Shown here: piece after piece, positions 14,201 to 26,701 of the stretch
How the letters are laid out: each line of letters opens with the position of its first letter
Numbering within the stretch: position 1 is the stretch's first letter
Assembly: GCA_034509425.1 (NCBI GenBank)
Contig: JAVTVJ010000979.1
Location: 372,001 to 436,000, forward strand
Direction of reading: 5' to 3'
DNA length: 64,000 nt
Source of the DNA: Eopsaltria australis
Taxonomy: Eukaryota > Chordata > Aves > Passeriformes > Petroicidae
Made by a program: the position numbers and the translations under genes
Notes under the pieces: generated by a model
Told to the model about the DNA's origin: nothing
The model's input: the letters and a program-made list of their open reading frames with translations, nothing else
Databases searched by the model: none

Positions 14201-14912
14201 GTTAATACATGTCTCCTAATATCAGGCTCCCTCTCTAATGATGAAGTCCAACTATGAGACTGAAGCTAACAAAATCTGTCCTGATCACCCGTGGAAAAGA
14301 GAAGTGGCATATAAAACTTATATAGCAAATGCTAAACAACACTGCTTTTCTACAAAAAGAGATGTGCCTAAAGAAGACATAAAGACTGACTGTGGAGGAA
14401 CTGTCTGGGTGTTCAGAGTTCGATTTCTGACCATGATGTAACCACAATCTAAATTGGTCACATTAGCTTTTGCCTAAGCTGCATGGTGCTGTGTAGCAGT
14501 CTCTTTGGCTAGTATCCTCATTTTCAGACAAGCTGCTCCAGGTGGGCAGAACAGCCCTGCCAAGGGCAACTACATCCTTTTCCATGAAGCTGGGGAACTG
14601 GCAGAGTGGAATGTCATATCCTGCCAAATGTCTCTGAGGAGCACAGCAGGCGCAGTGGGTTCTGCAGAGTATTTCTGAAGTCTGCCTATCTAAATATTCA
14701 TTCAACTGGAAAGCTGTATTGGGATACAATATCACAGATTTGAATATGGATTCTGGTAAGAAGTATGTGTCAAAAAAAAAAGATTCAGAAATAATGCGGA
14801 AGGGTACAGAAAAGCAGCAGTCTTGACTAGAGACTAGGTTAAAAGAGAGAAACGTATTGAAATAGCCTAAATGCATTCAATTTAGCTCAAAGTTGGTGCT
14901 TGAGGCTTTGCT
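11211..14912. other. intergenic, no gene seen
   Basis: AT-rich sequence with only short, unrecognised frames. No repeat family was identified. Confidence 0.5.
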
Positions 14913-15263
14913 TGTGGTTTTTTTCTGTTGTGGTCATTCTGTCAAATGAGACCCACACAAGCCACTCACTCACTATGTCACCTCTCCCTCTGGATGGGGG
15001 AGAGAATAGGAATGGTAAAAGGTAGAAAATCCATGGGTTGAGAGGAAGACAATTTAATAGGGAAAGCAAAAGCTGTGCACATTAGCAAAGCAAAACAAGG
15101 AATGAATTCACTGCTTCCAAGGGGCAGGCATGTGTCCAGCCATTCCCACGAGATCAGGATCCCATCACATGTAACAGTTCCGGGAAGACAAACACCATCA
15201 CTCCAAGAGTCTCCCTCTTCCTTCTTCCCCCAGCTTTATATGCTGAGGATGATGTCATATGGT
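14913..15263 (-). mobile_element. LTR fragment, minus orientation (LTR E)
   Basis: Read on the minus strand, this matches the 3' two thirds of the LTR at 42410-42981: a CCATATGACATCA segment, then a TATAAA box (plus-strand tttata, 15235-15240), a middle region, an ATTAAA poly(A) signal (plus-strand tttaat, 15053-15058) and a terminal region ending near 14913. The 5' part is missing beyond about 15263. It is the only LTR in the window on the same strand as the cadherin gene, about 11 kb beyond its stop codon. No viral coding sequence is attached. Confidence 0.7.
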
Positions 15264-18200
15264 AGTTAAAGTGATGGATTTTACAGTGGCAAGCTTCTGA
15301 GCATTTGCTTTTCTTTAAACACAAGCTTTTGTAGAAATCATAATCTTACTCAGTGATGTCCTATTGCAGATAATTTCTCTAGAGTTTTTTGCCCCCAATG
15401 GATCAAGACTGCAACCATCACTTTGAGCAGCAGACATTGAAATTGCAACAATCAAGTCTTCTTCTTGGATCCATGGATAGTCAGATCTTTCTACTATTGT
15501 CATTTGTCTCTTCCATACATATTTGCTTAAGTAGGATCTTTAGTTATCTATCTAAATATCTATAATTTAGATAATAATAACCAAAATCTCTGGATACCTC
15601 CTTTGTATTACAAACAAATTCTTCTAAAGTAAGCCATATATATATATATATGCATCTCAACACTGATCTTTCAGTGTCAGTTCACTCTAATCTGCCCCAA
15701 GGGGTCAATTAACAAGAACCTGAGATACCCTCATCTTCTCGGGTGGGTTAGAACACCTCCCATGAAACAGACTTCAAAGTCAAGGATTTGGCCTCAAATA
15801 TTTAGCTGTCAATATAAGACAACAGCAATAAAATTTTTAACATTTTCCCCCAGCTTTCACTCTAGGAAGCTCCATGAAGAGCTAATCCATGTTCCTAAGC
15901 GTGCTTTTCTGGTTCTGCTTTATTTTCACCCTTCTCACCATCCTCCCCACTGGCACAGACTGTGATTCAGGGCAGCAAGCCCTGGGCCTATTTCTCTGAA
16001 TGCAGAAGCCCATCCTTTCTTGTTGTTAGGGCTAGCAGTTTTGTCTGTGAGTGATATCTTTGGTAGCCTTCTGGGTGGCAGAGGAAGTGGCACAGAAACA
16101 GCAGAAGCCAGTCACAGAACTCTGTGCCCGTTAGCTTTTTCCTGCAGAAAACAATGAAATACTCTTCTTTTGTTTTATTTCATGCTTTTGTTCTCTATAT
16201 ATCTCAGTATGATAATGGAAGTACAGCAAATAATTTCAGTGCTATATTATACAAAAAAATGGGAAGGAATAAAGGAAAAGTCCACATGGGAACGATAATA
16301 TTTATATATGAATGTAGCGTACAAAATGTGTTTATGCTACTGAGATTTAAATTTCCATATCTGACATATTGGTGATTTGTTTTTCTTTGATTACATCCTG
16401 AGAAGCCGCACAAGAAATGTATGCTGTTAACAGCTGATACATTGAATGTCATGTTTAATGTTTTTCAAACATAATCAAAATATTTAATATTTTCTTGTTG
16501 TTTCTTCTGTATAATGCTGAAATTAAAACAAATGAAACACCATATTTTTTAAATATTCCTTAGGAGTGCAAGAGAACCTATAAATGACACATACTGGGCT
16601 GATTCAAGCATTTTGCAGTATTAGCATAGACGTTTCTTTTTGAAAACACACGCATAAAAATTGCAGTAGGGTTGTAAGTTTGACATTCCCATGCCCCAGA
16701 GGCTTTATGCTTATGTAGCAGTGCTCAGAAATTAGACCCTTTAAAAAAAAAAAAAGAAAAAGAAAAGAATATTGACCAGTAAAGACAATTTAATAGGGGT
16801 ATTTTGCATGTATAGAAAACTTTGTCAGCAGAGAAGCTCTGCAAGACCAGGTCATCATCTCAAAACTATGCAATAAAAAAAGGCACCAATGTACAATTAT
16901 TTAATATTGCAGATGATAAGAGTAATATTTTCTTATTCCTTCATTCTCTTTGCATTTCTTTATGTCCTATCACAATGGTTCTCTACTGAACTACTGTTTG
17001 CTCTTTTCATAGTAAATTTAAACTGTCAGGAGAAAATGAGTATCTACATTTTTCTCAGAGACATAATTCTGTAGTGTGAGAAGTATCAGTGCTTTGATAT
17101 TGGATTTCCTTATAGTCCATCTATACATCCCTATTCATAACTCTAAATTGAATACCCTGTGTTTCTGAAGAGAAGTACCTTTTAGACTACGTCTGGTATT
17201 TAGACTTCTTTTCTTCCACTCTTCTCAGATTTGAATGGTGCAATTCTACTGTGGAAAATTTCTTTGACTTAAGGACACTTCTGTTTTCATTTATTTAAAT
17301 TATTTTAAGCATTCTATAGTTCACAAACAGGCCATGCGATACCCTATGCGATATCAGAACAAACTTCACCTCTTGACAATTATTTTTATACCACAAAATC
17401 TTCTCCTTCCTTCTGTTTCACTTTTCACTCCAGAACTTCTTATTTCAGAACTATGGGTGATGCATGAGCAAAACAGAACACAGCTTGACTTTCTGCTTCC
17501 ATGCTGCAGTTGAGGCACGACTAAGAATGAAAACAATATTTCTACTAGGAGACTGAGCCAATATGATCTTGAATACACCGCCAGTCAATAAATTTGGAAT
17601 CCTCATTTTTGTTGAAGTATTTGCTAGTCTAGATCTATATTGCCTGCTAGCAATCACAAAATATAAGATACTCTCTTAGAAGGAGAAATTGTACTTGAAA
17701 TTATTTTAAAGTTACTATACAAAATCCTTAAGAAAATGCCAATACAGTTTAAAAATTAAGTCTATTTTTGGAATTATTAATCTTTTGAATACAAATAATA
17801 TAATATTGTTTTATAATTGGTGACTGAAATAGGTTTGAAAGCAATCACTGTTGATCGAATGATCAACAATACCAATCCACAAATTTAGCCTTTTCTAGTT
17901 TTGTGGTTCTCCCTATTTCTAAAACCAAGAGCCTAATGCAGACACATAAGCAGATTTCTGGTTAGCCAGTTTCTATTCTTTGCCACTGACCATATTTCTG
18001 ACAGTCCACTCTCCTTCCCTTGATCAATCTGTTTGCATTCTGTGACTCTTGTTTTTAAAATATGCTCAAAATGTTTGATTTTGGTTTTTGCTCCCAAATT
18101 TCCATTATCTTTTCTCTTCCCACACATCTATCCTTTTACATGCTATCATTCTGATATGTATGTCTCTTTTAAGATATATTCTGATGTTTCCAAAATTGTA

Positions 18201-21200
18201 ATTTGAAATCTGTGATCCACAGTGATTAGTAAAAAACATGTATATAAATGGTCTTTCTTTGTCCTGCTCCTTCTCCAAACATGATTATTGTGTCAACATA
18301 AAACAATAATTTCCACGGAAAAAAATGGACAAAGAAACGTGCAGCAAGCCCTAAAGACTGCAGAAATATGCCCCTTATGAGAAGGGTTTCATAAGCCTAA
18401 AAGCATGTCTGGCTTTATTACTTGGATAAAAGGTAGTACCTCTTTTCTCAGACTTTCACACTATTGCAAGTATATAAATGCGTGAATTAGATCGGATTGC
18501 ACCACTGGTATGTGTGTTTGTATCAATGATGTAATGCAAATCTCATTTTAGTTTTATTTTTAAAGGCTTTTCATAAAATCAAGAGAAAGACCTTTAAATT
18601 GTGGGATTTTTTACCTCTGAAAAATTACAGTGCTCATAAGACTGCAATGAGTTTGGTGTTGGTAAGTACAGCAGCACATCACTGGCTCAGGAAGAGAAAT
18701 GCAGTGGGTGAAATTGGCCCTTACTGCTATTGCTGTGCAAAAGCTGGCTGTAAAACAGTGCAGGCTTGGCTGAACATCAGTGACAACAAATATTCTGGCA
18801 TTATTGTGCAGGATGGCTGAAGGCACTCATCCATGGCACAGAAGAAAACACACTGGCATTGCTTTGGGAAAGATCAAACTTCCCCTTTGGTCAGTAAGTT
18901 GCAGATGGCAGTATATGTGTTAGCAGGTGGGGAAGCTGTTTACTCTCTTTGGCTCTCACTCTGGATCCCATTGGATGTTGCTGTGTTGCCTGGTGCCCAT
19001 TCTGTATCCTAATTTGAGCATTAGTTGAAATAAAGCCCTTCATTTACACAGTGGATGGGGTTGAAAAGCATCTTCATGTCTTGTTTTCTCTCTGCATCCC
19101 TGCCAAGTGCTGTTCAGGCTTGTTCTTAAAGATTTGCCATTAAATTACAAATCTGGAATTGTTGGAGAAAAATTAATTTTTTTCAGCAATCAAAAGATAA
19201 TGTCTCATCAAGAAATCAAATGAAAAGGCACGGAAGGAGTCCTTAGGAATAAAACCCAATCAGTTCTGAAGGAGTGGAGACCAGCTGGTGTTGGGTACTA
19301 CAACCTGATATTCTTCTTCTGCCCACCCCTTCTTTACCACTGTAATCTGCATTAAGTGAGAGATTAAGGATAGAGCTACTTCTTTTTCAAATCTGACCGT
19401 ATTCCTGCAGTCTTTAGGGTTTACTGCACATTTTTTTGTCTACTCTTTTTCCTTTGTACCTGGAATTAAAAGCCTCTTTCATTCACTTGCCCACACAAGG
19501 CAAGCCCAGGAAAGCAACTGAACTTGTCCTCTTGAAACTGTCTTGGATTTCTCTCCAAAACACATACTTGTCCAAAGAACAACTTAGTTTGGAAATAGTC
19601 TTTTACTCATGGTCACATGAAAGGTTTTCTCCTTTCTAGATGTCTGAAATTTGTGGGGCACTGAAATCTAATTACAAGCAAAATTTCTGCTTATTTTTAT
19701 CACTGAAGGTAGATACATATAATGCCTCCTAAATCGTTAGTTCTCCTCAAGGCAGGATGGCCTGTGGAGAGAAGAACAGGTTTTTCCTTCAGTCTTCAGT
19801 ATTGTCCTGCTGGGTGTCCTTGAGGGAACTGGTGCACAAATAAGTGCTTTTCCTACCTGTGAAACAGTGATAATGACACTGACCTTCTTTGTAAAAAAGC
19901 TTTAAAAACTAGGGATAAAAGCATTATATAAGAAGTAAGTATTATTATTGTTGCCCCTAGCAACCAGCAGCCTGCTTCCTGCCAGCTGAAAGAGCAAGTC
20001 TCAAGTGACGAAAATCCCAGCCCCAAATTCTTCTCACTGTTTTTACTCATGAAACTCTTTCACCCCTTCTTCCACCAGTTTGTGCCAAAAATCTACTTAC
20101 ATGGTTTAGTGTTATGGATAGTCATTCCGCCTCCAGCTGCTGGAGGGAAGGGAAGGCTGTAATGGTCCCAGACAGGTTTTGGGATGCCGTGTTCCTCCAA
20201 AGATATCCTTGTGCTACTCAAACAAATCTTAAAGTGTCCCTAGTCTGGGCTAAATGTCTAGCAGTAAGTTGAAAAGTAAATTGAAGGGCAGAACTATAAG
20301 GAGAGAACAATGTTACAATTTTGTTCCCACCAAAATCAAGATCTGTGTTTGTGCAGGCATACTTTGTATAGCCTGTCATTCCCCTGTGAGAAGTGATGGG
20401 AGAAATGCTTGCCACGCTGACTCTAAAAGCAAATGCTTTTAAAATTACAGAGTTCATTCCAAGCTTGATAAAGGTATATTAATATGTGTTATGACAGGAA
20501 CTGTGTCAAATTCCATGATAAAATGAACAAATCAGGAATGTGCTCATATTTTAAGTTACAGGACTGTTATGAAAATGTATTTCTTGCTAAAACTGTGAAA
20601 AAGAAAAAGACATTGGAGTTGTGACAAGACACTGTCACTTCTTCAGCTCTTACTGGTGATCTGAAATTTTTCTAAAAAGTATTGTAATGAATTTTGCAGG
20701 AGTGGGAGAAAGGTGCTTTGCTTTGAATGGGGATAATGAGGGGTGGGAAGTAAAAGGAAAGAAGTACATGTTCCTGGATTTCCTGTGCTGCAGGGTGCCC
20801 TGTGACAGCCAGTGGGCTGATTCCAAGCAAAGGTACTCACTTTCCCTGTAGAAATAACGTCAACATGATTTCTTTGGAAGACAAGAACATTGATGTTCAC
20901 AACATTCTTTTCTGCATTTAGTTTCTGTGAGATTTTAATGAAGATGAAAAATCCCAAATTTGGAAGTGCTTTTTAAGTAGAGTTCAGGCCAGATCTCTCC
21001 TTATTTCAATTATGATTCATGAACTGAAACTGAACCAAAGTGTAAAACATACCTTCTAACAACAGGATGGTAGAACAGCATAAAACAATCTGTGAAATCA
21101 GATTATTTTATATCCTTCAGTTTGCACCTAGTTGAATGTGTCTTGTGTTCTGCCATGGATTGTTTCCTTTTAGATGGGCATCTCTGTTTGATGAGATGTG

Positions 21201-23054
21201 GTACCTAAAGGTTGCTCTTGGCAAACCTTTTAGATAGTAAACTGCGGATTTTAAAAAATATATGCATGCATATAGAACAAAAAAACCCAGGTGACTATAA
21301 AATAACATCCACACCATGCTCCTGAAAAATTATTCTAAAATTCCTTTTTTTCCCATTCATCTTCTCATAGCAGAAGCAAAAAATGTGATATCCCCACTCT
21401 GATTTATGTCGTATGTGTGTTTGTTTCTGAAACTTCTCATTTGTCGACAAAATCAATTGTAAAACATAGAATGTAACAGTATTCCAATATGCAATGACCC
21501 AAACACTTATGTGCACTGTCTGCTTAGCACAAGTGAGAAGTGAAGTATAAATGTAACTATAAAAAACAACTTTCAGTGTAAATTCGACCACTAGCAGTTG
21601 AAATGCCTTTGTTAGAACAAAAGGTGTTAATTTCTGTTGTCACCCATGCAAAAGAAATATACTAAGAGAAAGTTTCATATACTTTTTTTTTTTCTGTGTG
21701 TGACTATTCTGTTTTGAAAACAGACATTTAATGAAAGGACTAAAATTTTTTGGCATTTTTATGTATGTTGGTTTTTATGTATTTTAGGCATTTTTATGTA
21801 TGTTGCATTTAGGCTGGTTAATCTGGCATAATGAGGAGTCTGTTTTGGCATTTCACTGAAAAATATAACCTTCTGTGGAAGATTGTGTCCAGCATTATTT
21901 TGTACTGAAATTATTTATCAGAGTAAGCTTGTAATTCTATGAGAATAGTACAAAACTCAGTTTAAATGAAAAGAAAAAAAAATACGTATTACAAAACATT
22001 CGTAGAAATTACGAATTACAAAACAAGACCTCCATCAAGCTGGAATGATTTAATGTTTGTCTCTTTTTTTTTTCCTTGGAGCATTCCCTTGACATTTTTC
22101 TGTGTTCATTTTTACTCCTTTTTCTCAGCTTATTTGTTCTTAACCCTGGAGAGAGCCCATTCAAAATCCATTTAAGTCTGTTCAGAATGATCACAAAATC
22201 TAATAGTATTTCCTTGGGAGTTACTAAATTTATCTTGGTCCTTAGCAGTCACAAGTAGGTTTTCTGCTAGAGATTGAGTTAGTCTTGTAAATTTTAAGTT
22301 TTCCCAACTGCTTCTTGTCCTTTGCAGTGAACCACAACAGAGTGGTTCTGAGTGGCAGAAAAGAGATCCTTGGTGAGATTAGCACCATAAAAATTACTTT
22401 TCTCCATTCTCTTGTGCCTCTTCTAAGGTCCCAAGGCCTTGAACTCCCCAGTGAGAGAGGACTGACATACTAGGTAGTCCCATGGATCCAGAACTCTGGT
22501 CAACAAGCACAGTTGACCTCACAGAGGATAAAGGTGTGCATAAATATGAAATGCCCAGCACTTCACTGCCTCAGTTCTCTCACAGAGGGAAGAAAATCTG
22601 CAAAAGCATCCCTGGAAGAAATTCTGACCTCTGGTCTCTCTCTTTGCTTTTTGATGCTTAACCAGCATGGCATATTTCACTGTCAATCCACACTTCTGCC
22701 CATTATTGGATCTATATTATTTGCCTATCCAGCTGAATCCTGGTCTCTCCTGGTCGTTTTTTTTAGACCTTCTGTAAATTGTATGCATCAATGTCACTCA
22801 TCTTGAAATGCCAAAGGAAGCTAAAAACTTAATCAGTACTGTTTTGTATGGGACAACTCAAAGGCATTTTCTGTGTCAGTTAGCTCCCTCCACCACACTG
22901 GGGTAGGAGTATCCACGCTGGATCCAGATTTTCTAAATGTAGACCTGTAAAACCAACAATAGCCATCAAACTATAAAAGGCCTCTCACAAACTTCTTTTC
23001 CTCCTCTGTGTCTTTGGGAATCAAACTACTTTTTGTCAACTACTTTTATTCATT
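15264..23054. other. intergenic, no gene seen
   Basis: It contains a short (AT)n at about 15636-15653, an A-rich tract at about 16743-16768, an 8-bp perfect hairpin at 17849-17868 and a 35-bp partial tandem duplication at 21752-21805. The open frames are short and carry no recognised domain. Confidence 0.5.
21752..21805 (+). repeat. 35-bp partial tandem duplication
   Basis: The 19-bp string GGCATTTTTATGTATGTTG occurs at 21752-21770 and again, identically, at 21787-21805. This gives a 35-bp period and about one and a half copies. Confidence 0.8.
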
Positions 23055-23147
23055 GAATAAGAATAAGAATAAGAATAAGAATAAGAATAAGAATAAGAAT
23101 AAGAATAAGAATAAGAATAAGAATAAGAAAAGAATAAGAATAAGAAT
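23055..23147 (+). repeat. hexanucleotide microsatellite (GAATAA)n
   Basis: GAATAA units run head to tail from 23055 with one small interruption near 23129-23131, then continue to 23147. Trailing imperfect units follow to about 23170. On the minus strand this creates an artificial Leu/Phe-repeat frame, which is not a gene. Confidence 0.95.
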
Positions 23148-23170
23148 GCCTGAATGAATGAATAAGAATG

Positions 23171-25600
23171 CTTGAAAATCCCAGTAATTTTGTGAAATTA
23201 CTTGTTTTACTGTGTCAACTGCATGAATTTCTGTGATCTGTAAAGCCATGTGGGTCATTTTTAAAACACATATTGTTTTAAGAATTGCAGGGCTCTTGGA
23301 CTCACTAGTGAACTAACTGCAAAGCATGGGAAAGTCTCAACTTCTTGCTGAAAATAAGGGCTCTATCTCCCTCTCTTTAGTGGCTACGACTCTGGGGATG
23401 AGAAAACCTAGGGTGAGGGAAGGGGAGGGAGGTACTTTTTTTGTTGATTTTCTGGACTTTCTGCTCTTCCCAAATTACCGCAGTGGTACCGTGACATGAT
23501 GATACTGAACACGTCTCTAACAGAGCATTTTGTGAGGTAATACTTCTTCTATTACACTTCTTTCTGCTTTCTGTCACTGAAGGAAAAAACCCAAAAAAAC
23601 ACAATCCCCCAAAATACAGGAATAAAATTACTTCTGTGTAGAAAATATAATTTTTAAAGTATTTTTGTGTCTTCAAGGAAGAAGAATTCCTCACACCCAG
23701 TTGCTGTTATCCTGCCTTCACTAGCAACCTCTTTGAAGTCACACTGGTACCCTTTGATGTGTCCTGCACGAGATCTTGACAACTGAAAAACTTAGTCAAC
23801 TCCAAGGACATTTACTTTGCCAGAATGGGTTCTTGCTTGAGGATAGATTTTCATTTTCCTCTCCCCTGTAATTTTGCTTCACTATGTGATATTCACAGTT
23901 CTGATAATGATTTACAAGATTGTTGAAAGATCTCCGCTACTGTGTAAGATGAAGTTTGGTGTACAGCTTCTATAAGTTAGAGAAGTTTATCCTGTATTTT
24001 CTTTCTATTTTGGTTTTGTTTTGGTTTCACTCCTCCCCTCTTCCCCAGTCGTTACTCTTCAGGGACATGGGTTTTTATTGTCCCTTTACTTTTTCTTCTA
24101 TCCCATCTTAAGGCAATGCCTTAAACTTATGGAAATTGGATTAAAAGACTAATGGCTTCCTGTGTACTTTCACTTTTCCAGCAACAGGTTGAGAACATAC
24201 ACTCCATAACTCTTTTGTTTTCACTTCCAAAAGACACAAAACAGAAATATTCACTCTTATGCCAAGTCAAGTTATACACTCATGCCCTGGAACTGCATCA
24301 CATCCATGTAAATAGCTGCCACATATTTGCAGGTTATTTTGACATTTCTGTGACACTAAAGTTCTTTTGTTTGCAACATAGTGTCACAGACCTGACACAC
24401 ATCTCACAGCAAGCTGTTCAGGTGTTTGTTTGGAACCACAATGACAAACACAGACATTGCTTTCTCCAAAAAAGGAGTTCAATGTGAGGAAGCTTGAGAT
24501 ACATCCTTGGGGCTGGCAGAAGAGTATGGTAGAAGGACAAAATAAGGAATAATAAAGAAATATTTTTGATAAATAATCTGAAAGTCAAGTTAGTAGAGAG
24601 AAAATTAGTAGGCAGGAGTGTGTTCTTATGTCTGGCTGAAAGGTCTCTGGCTGCAACCTCTATTATTTTCATGGTAACAGATGAGTGCCTCAATAGTCTA
24701 CGTAATATTGTCAATGTGTATCTTAAGTTTCTCTGAAAAGACCTGAAAAGTGGCTAGGTAATATAGAGAAAACCTTGAAACATTACTATTTTGGACATCT
24801 GTAGGTGTTGGTTTTCCTTAAAGGCAATATTAAAAATGGAAGTGCTATGGATAATGTACTTCCTATATTGTCGACGTTGTTTCTTTTCCATACATTTGAG
24901 GTTTTATATTATTCTTTTTTTAAAAAAAAAATTTGATAAACCCTTCAGCTCTGTTAGATCACATGATCCATTTACATTCCTTTTATTCTGTTTTGTGACA
25001 AAAAAATGTGCATTGCATAAAAGCGAATCCACCAAATATATTTTAAACAAAAATATATAGTTGATGACTGCCATTAAGGCTTTAGGAAATATGCAAATGT
25101 ACACACTTCTTTGAAGGACTAGACCATTAACATTAATAAAATACTAGTTAGACTTTGTGTTTATTGCTTGGATCCCTTTTATTTAAAAGAAACTATTAGT
25201 AATATGCCTGATTTTTCTAATTGTCTCAAAGCTCCAAAATAAGATTAGTGTATAATAACCTTTCATTATTGATGTTAGCTTAATTATTGAATTTCTTTGA
25301 TGGTATATTAAAAATTGTTTTCACATCTACCAGAATAAACTGTAATAGTTCCCTAGGTCCCCAGGCACCTATCTGTTAAGTCCTCTCAGTGGTCATCTGT
25401 TCACATAAGAAGGTATGTGTGAGTGAGCTTCACCATGAAACTGTATTATTATGCCATTTAGCAATACACATTGCAAGTCAGAGTGCTTTTATTTATAACC
25501 ACCTTTTCAAAATAGTTTTTTTCTGTTTTCTACACTGCATTCCCATTACAGAGCACTCTCTCCATATAGTTTCTGCACAGTACATTGCAACCACTAATCC
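23171..25600. other. intergenic, no gene seen
   Basis: AT-rich sequence downstream of the cadherin transcription unit. Minus-strand AATAAA hexamers at 25160-25165 and 25178-25183 are possible distal poly(A) signals if the 3' UTR is long. Otherwise nothing was recognised. Confidence 0.4.
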
Positions 25601-25723
25601 AATATAAGAAGATGCATTCAAAAATGAAGTCTTGCACAATATGCAGTTTCCTTGTTCAGAAAGATTGGACAGTTTCAATGATTAACAAAGTACGTGAGTA
25701 AGTAGTGTTTTTATAAACTCTAA

Positions 25724-25729
25724 TTTATT
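25724..25729 (-). promoter_or_regulatory. CDH9: candidate poly(A) signal AATAAA of the cadherin gene
   Basis: Plus-strand tttatt gives AATAAA on the minus strand about 485 nt after the stop codon. A closer alternative is 25958-25963, and more distal ones are 25160-25165 and 25178-25183. Nothing in the sequence alone decides which is used. Confidence 0.3.
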
Positions 25730-26213
25730 TAATAAAAATACAAAAATATAAATATACATATATAAAAATATCAGGATGAATCAACACACAGACATTCTTT
25801 AACTCAATAAATATGGCAGTAATATTAATCTTTTTTAAGTATATTTTTGAGATTAAGTTACAATGCAGATGCACACTATCCAACATAGTAGGAAAGGTAA
25901 AGCAAAGCAATTTAAAAATATGGAGTTTCCATGTCATTATTAAAGGCGCAAAAAGCCTTTTATTTTCTTTTCATTCCCAATAAAACCCTTTCAGAGGAGG
26001 TTTCTAGGCAGAGAGGGTGACTTACAGTTTGTTTTTTTTAAATCTCAGTCGTTCATATTCATTCACGTTGACTTATTGTTTAAGCAAACCCTTACTAAGA
26101 CAACACCTATTTTTTGTAAATTTTTTTACTCCCAAGTAAGAGAAAGTAGGCCACTTTATCTAGGAACATAGACATGAATTCCACTAACACTGACCAGGTC
26201 ACAGATTACGTTC
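25730..26213 (-). other. CDH9: probable 3' UTR of the cadherin gene
   Basis: This is the sequence directly after the TGA at 26214-26216 on the minus strand. It is AT-rich and non-coding, with no splice signal needed. The 5' limit is certain. The 3' limit is only a guess based on candidate AATAAA hexamers. Confidence 0.5.
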
Positions 26214-26701
26214 TCAGTCTCGATCACTGTCCTCTCCACCATACATATCTGCTAGCTTTTTAAACCGAGGTCCCCAGTCACTGAGGTAATCATAGTCTTG
26301 GTTGCCTTCTGTGGTGAGTGATTCCAGGGAGCTGAGTGAATTTGCTATGGAATCATTTCCTTCATAGGCATATGTTGCTAATGAATCATAAGGAGGGGCA
26401 GCTGGGTCTAAATCATTTTCCTTTAACCTTCTATGGATAAAATCTTGGACATCGATGTTTTCCCAAAGAGGTGCAGTTCGCCTTATCTGAAATATTGTTT
26501 CTGGGATAACATCTCTTCTCATCTTACTTTCCTCCCTCGCTTCTGGATTTCTCAGTGTGCCAATGTCAAAAGCCTGGGTGTCTTCTTCCCCACCTCCTTC
26601 ATCATTGTATGTCACAATATTGTCCCGAACGTCATCCTTTGAGATGATCAAGGGTTCTTTCTTCCTCTGTCTCTTGAGAGCCGTAAACAAGACAACTAAT
26701 A
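26214..26701 (-). CDS. CDH9: CDH9 terminal coding exon: end of membrane helix and cytoplasmic tail
   Basis: This exon encodes residues 454-614 of the partial protein and the stop TGA at 26214-26216. The acceptor is TTCCTTTTAG before 26701, entered in phase 1 to complete a Val codon. The first residues, [16 protein letters not shown], finish the membrane helix and give the basic stop-transfer anchor. The juxtamembrane part contains [19 protein letters not shown], the core region classical cadherins use to bind p120-catenin. The distal part contains [17 protein letters not shown], the serine cluster SLSSLESL and [15 protein letters not shown], which form the beta-catenin-binding region; serines there are typical phosphorylation sites that strengthen binding. 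It ends in EDSDRD. The exon is complete and intact, and it is the best evidence for cadherin-9 over its close relatives. Confidence 0.95.

Noticed and set aside
23046..23258. Leu/Phe-repeat protein frame
   Set aside because: It is a translation of the (GAATAA)n microsatellite.
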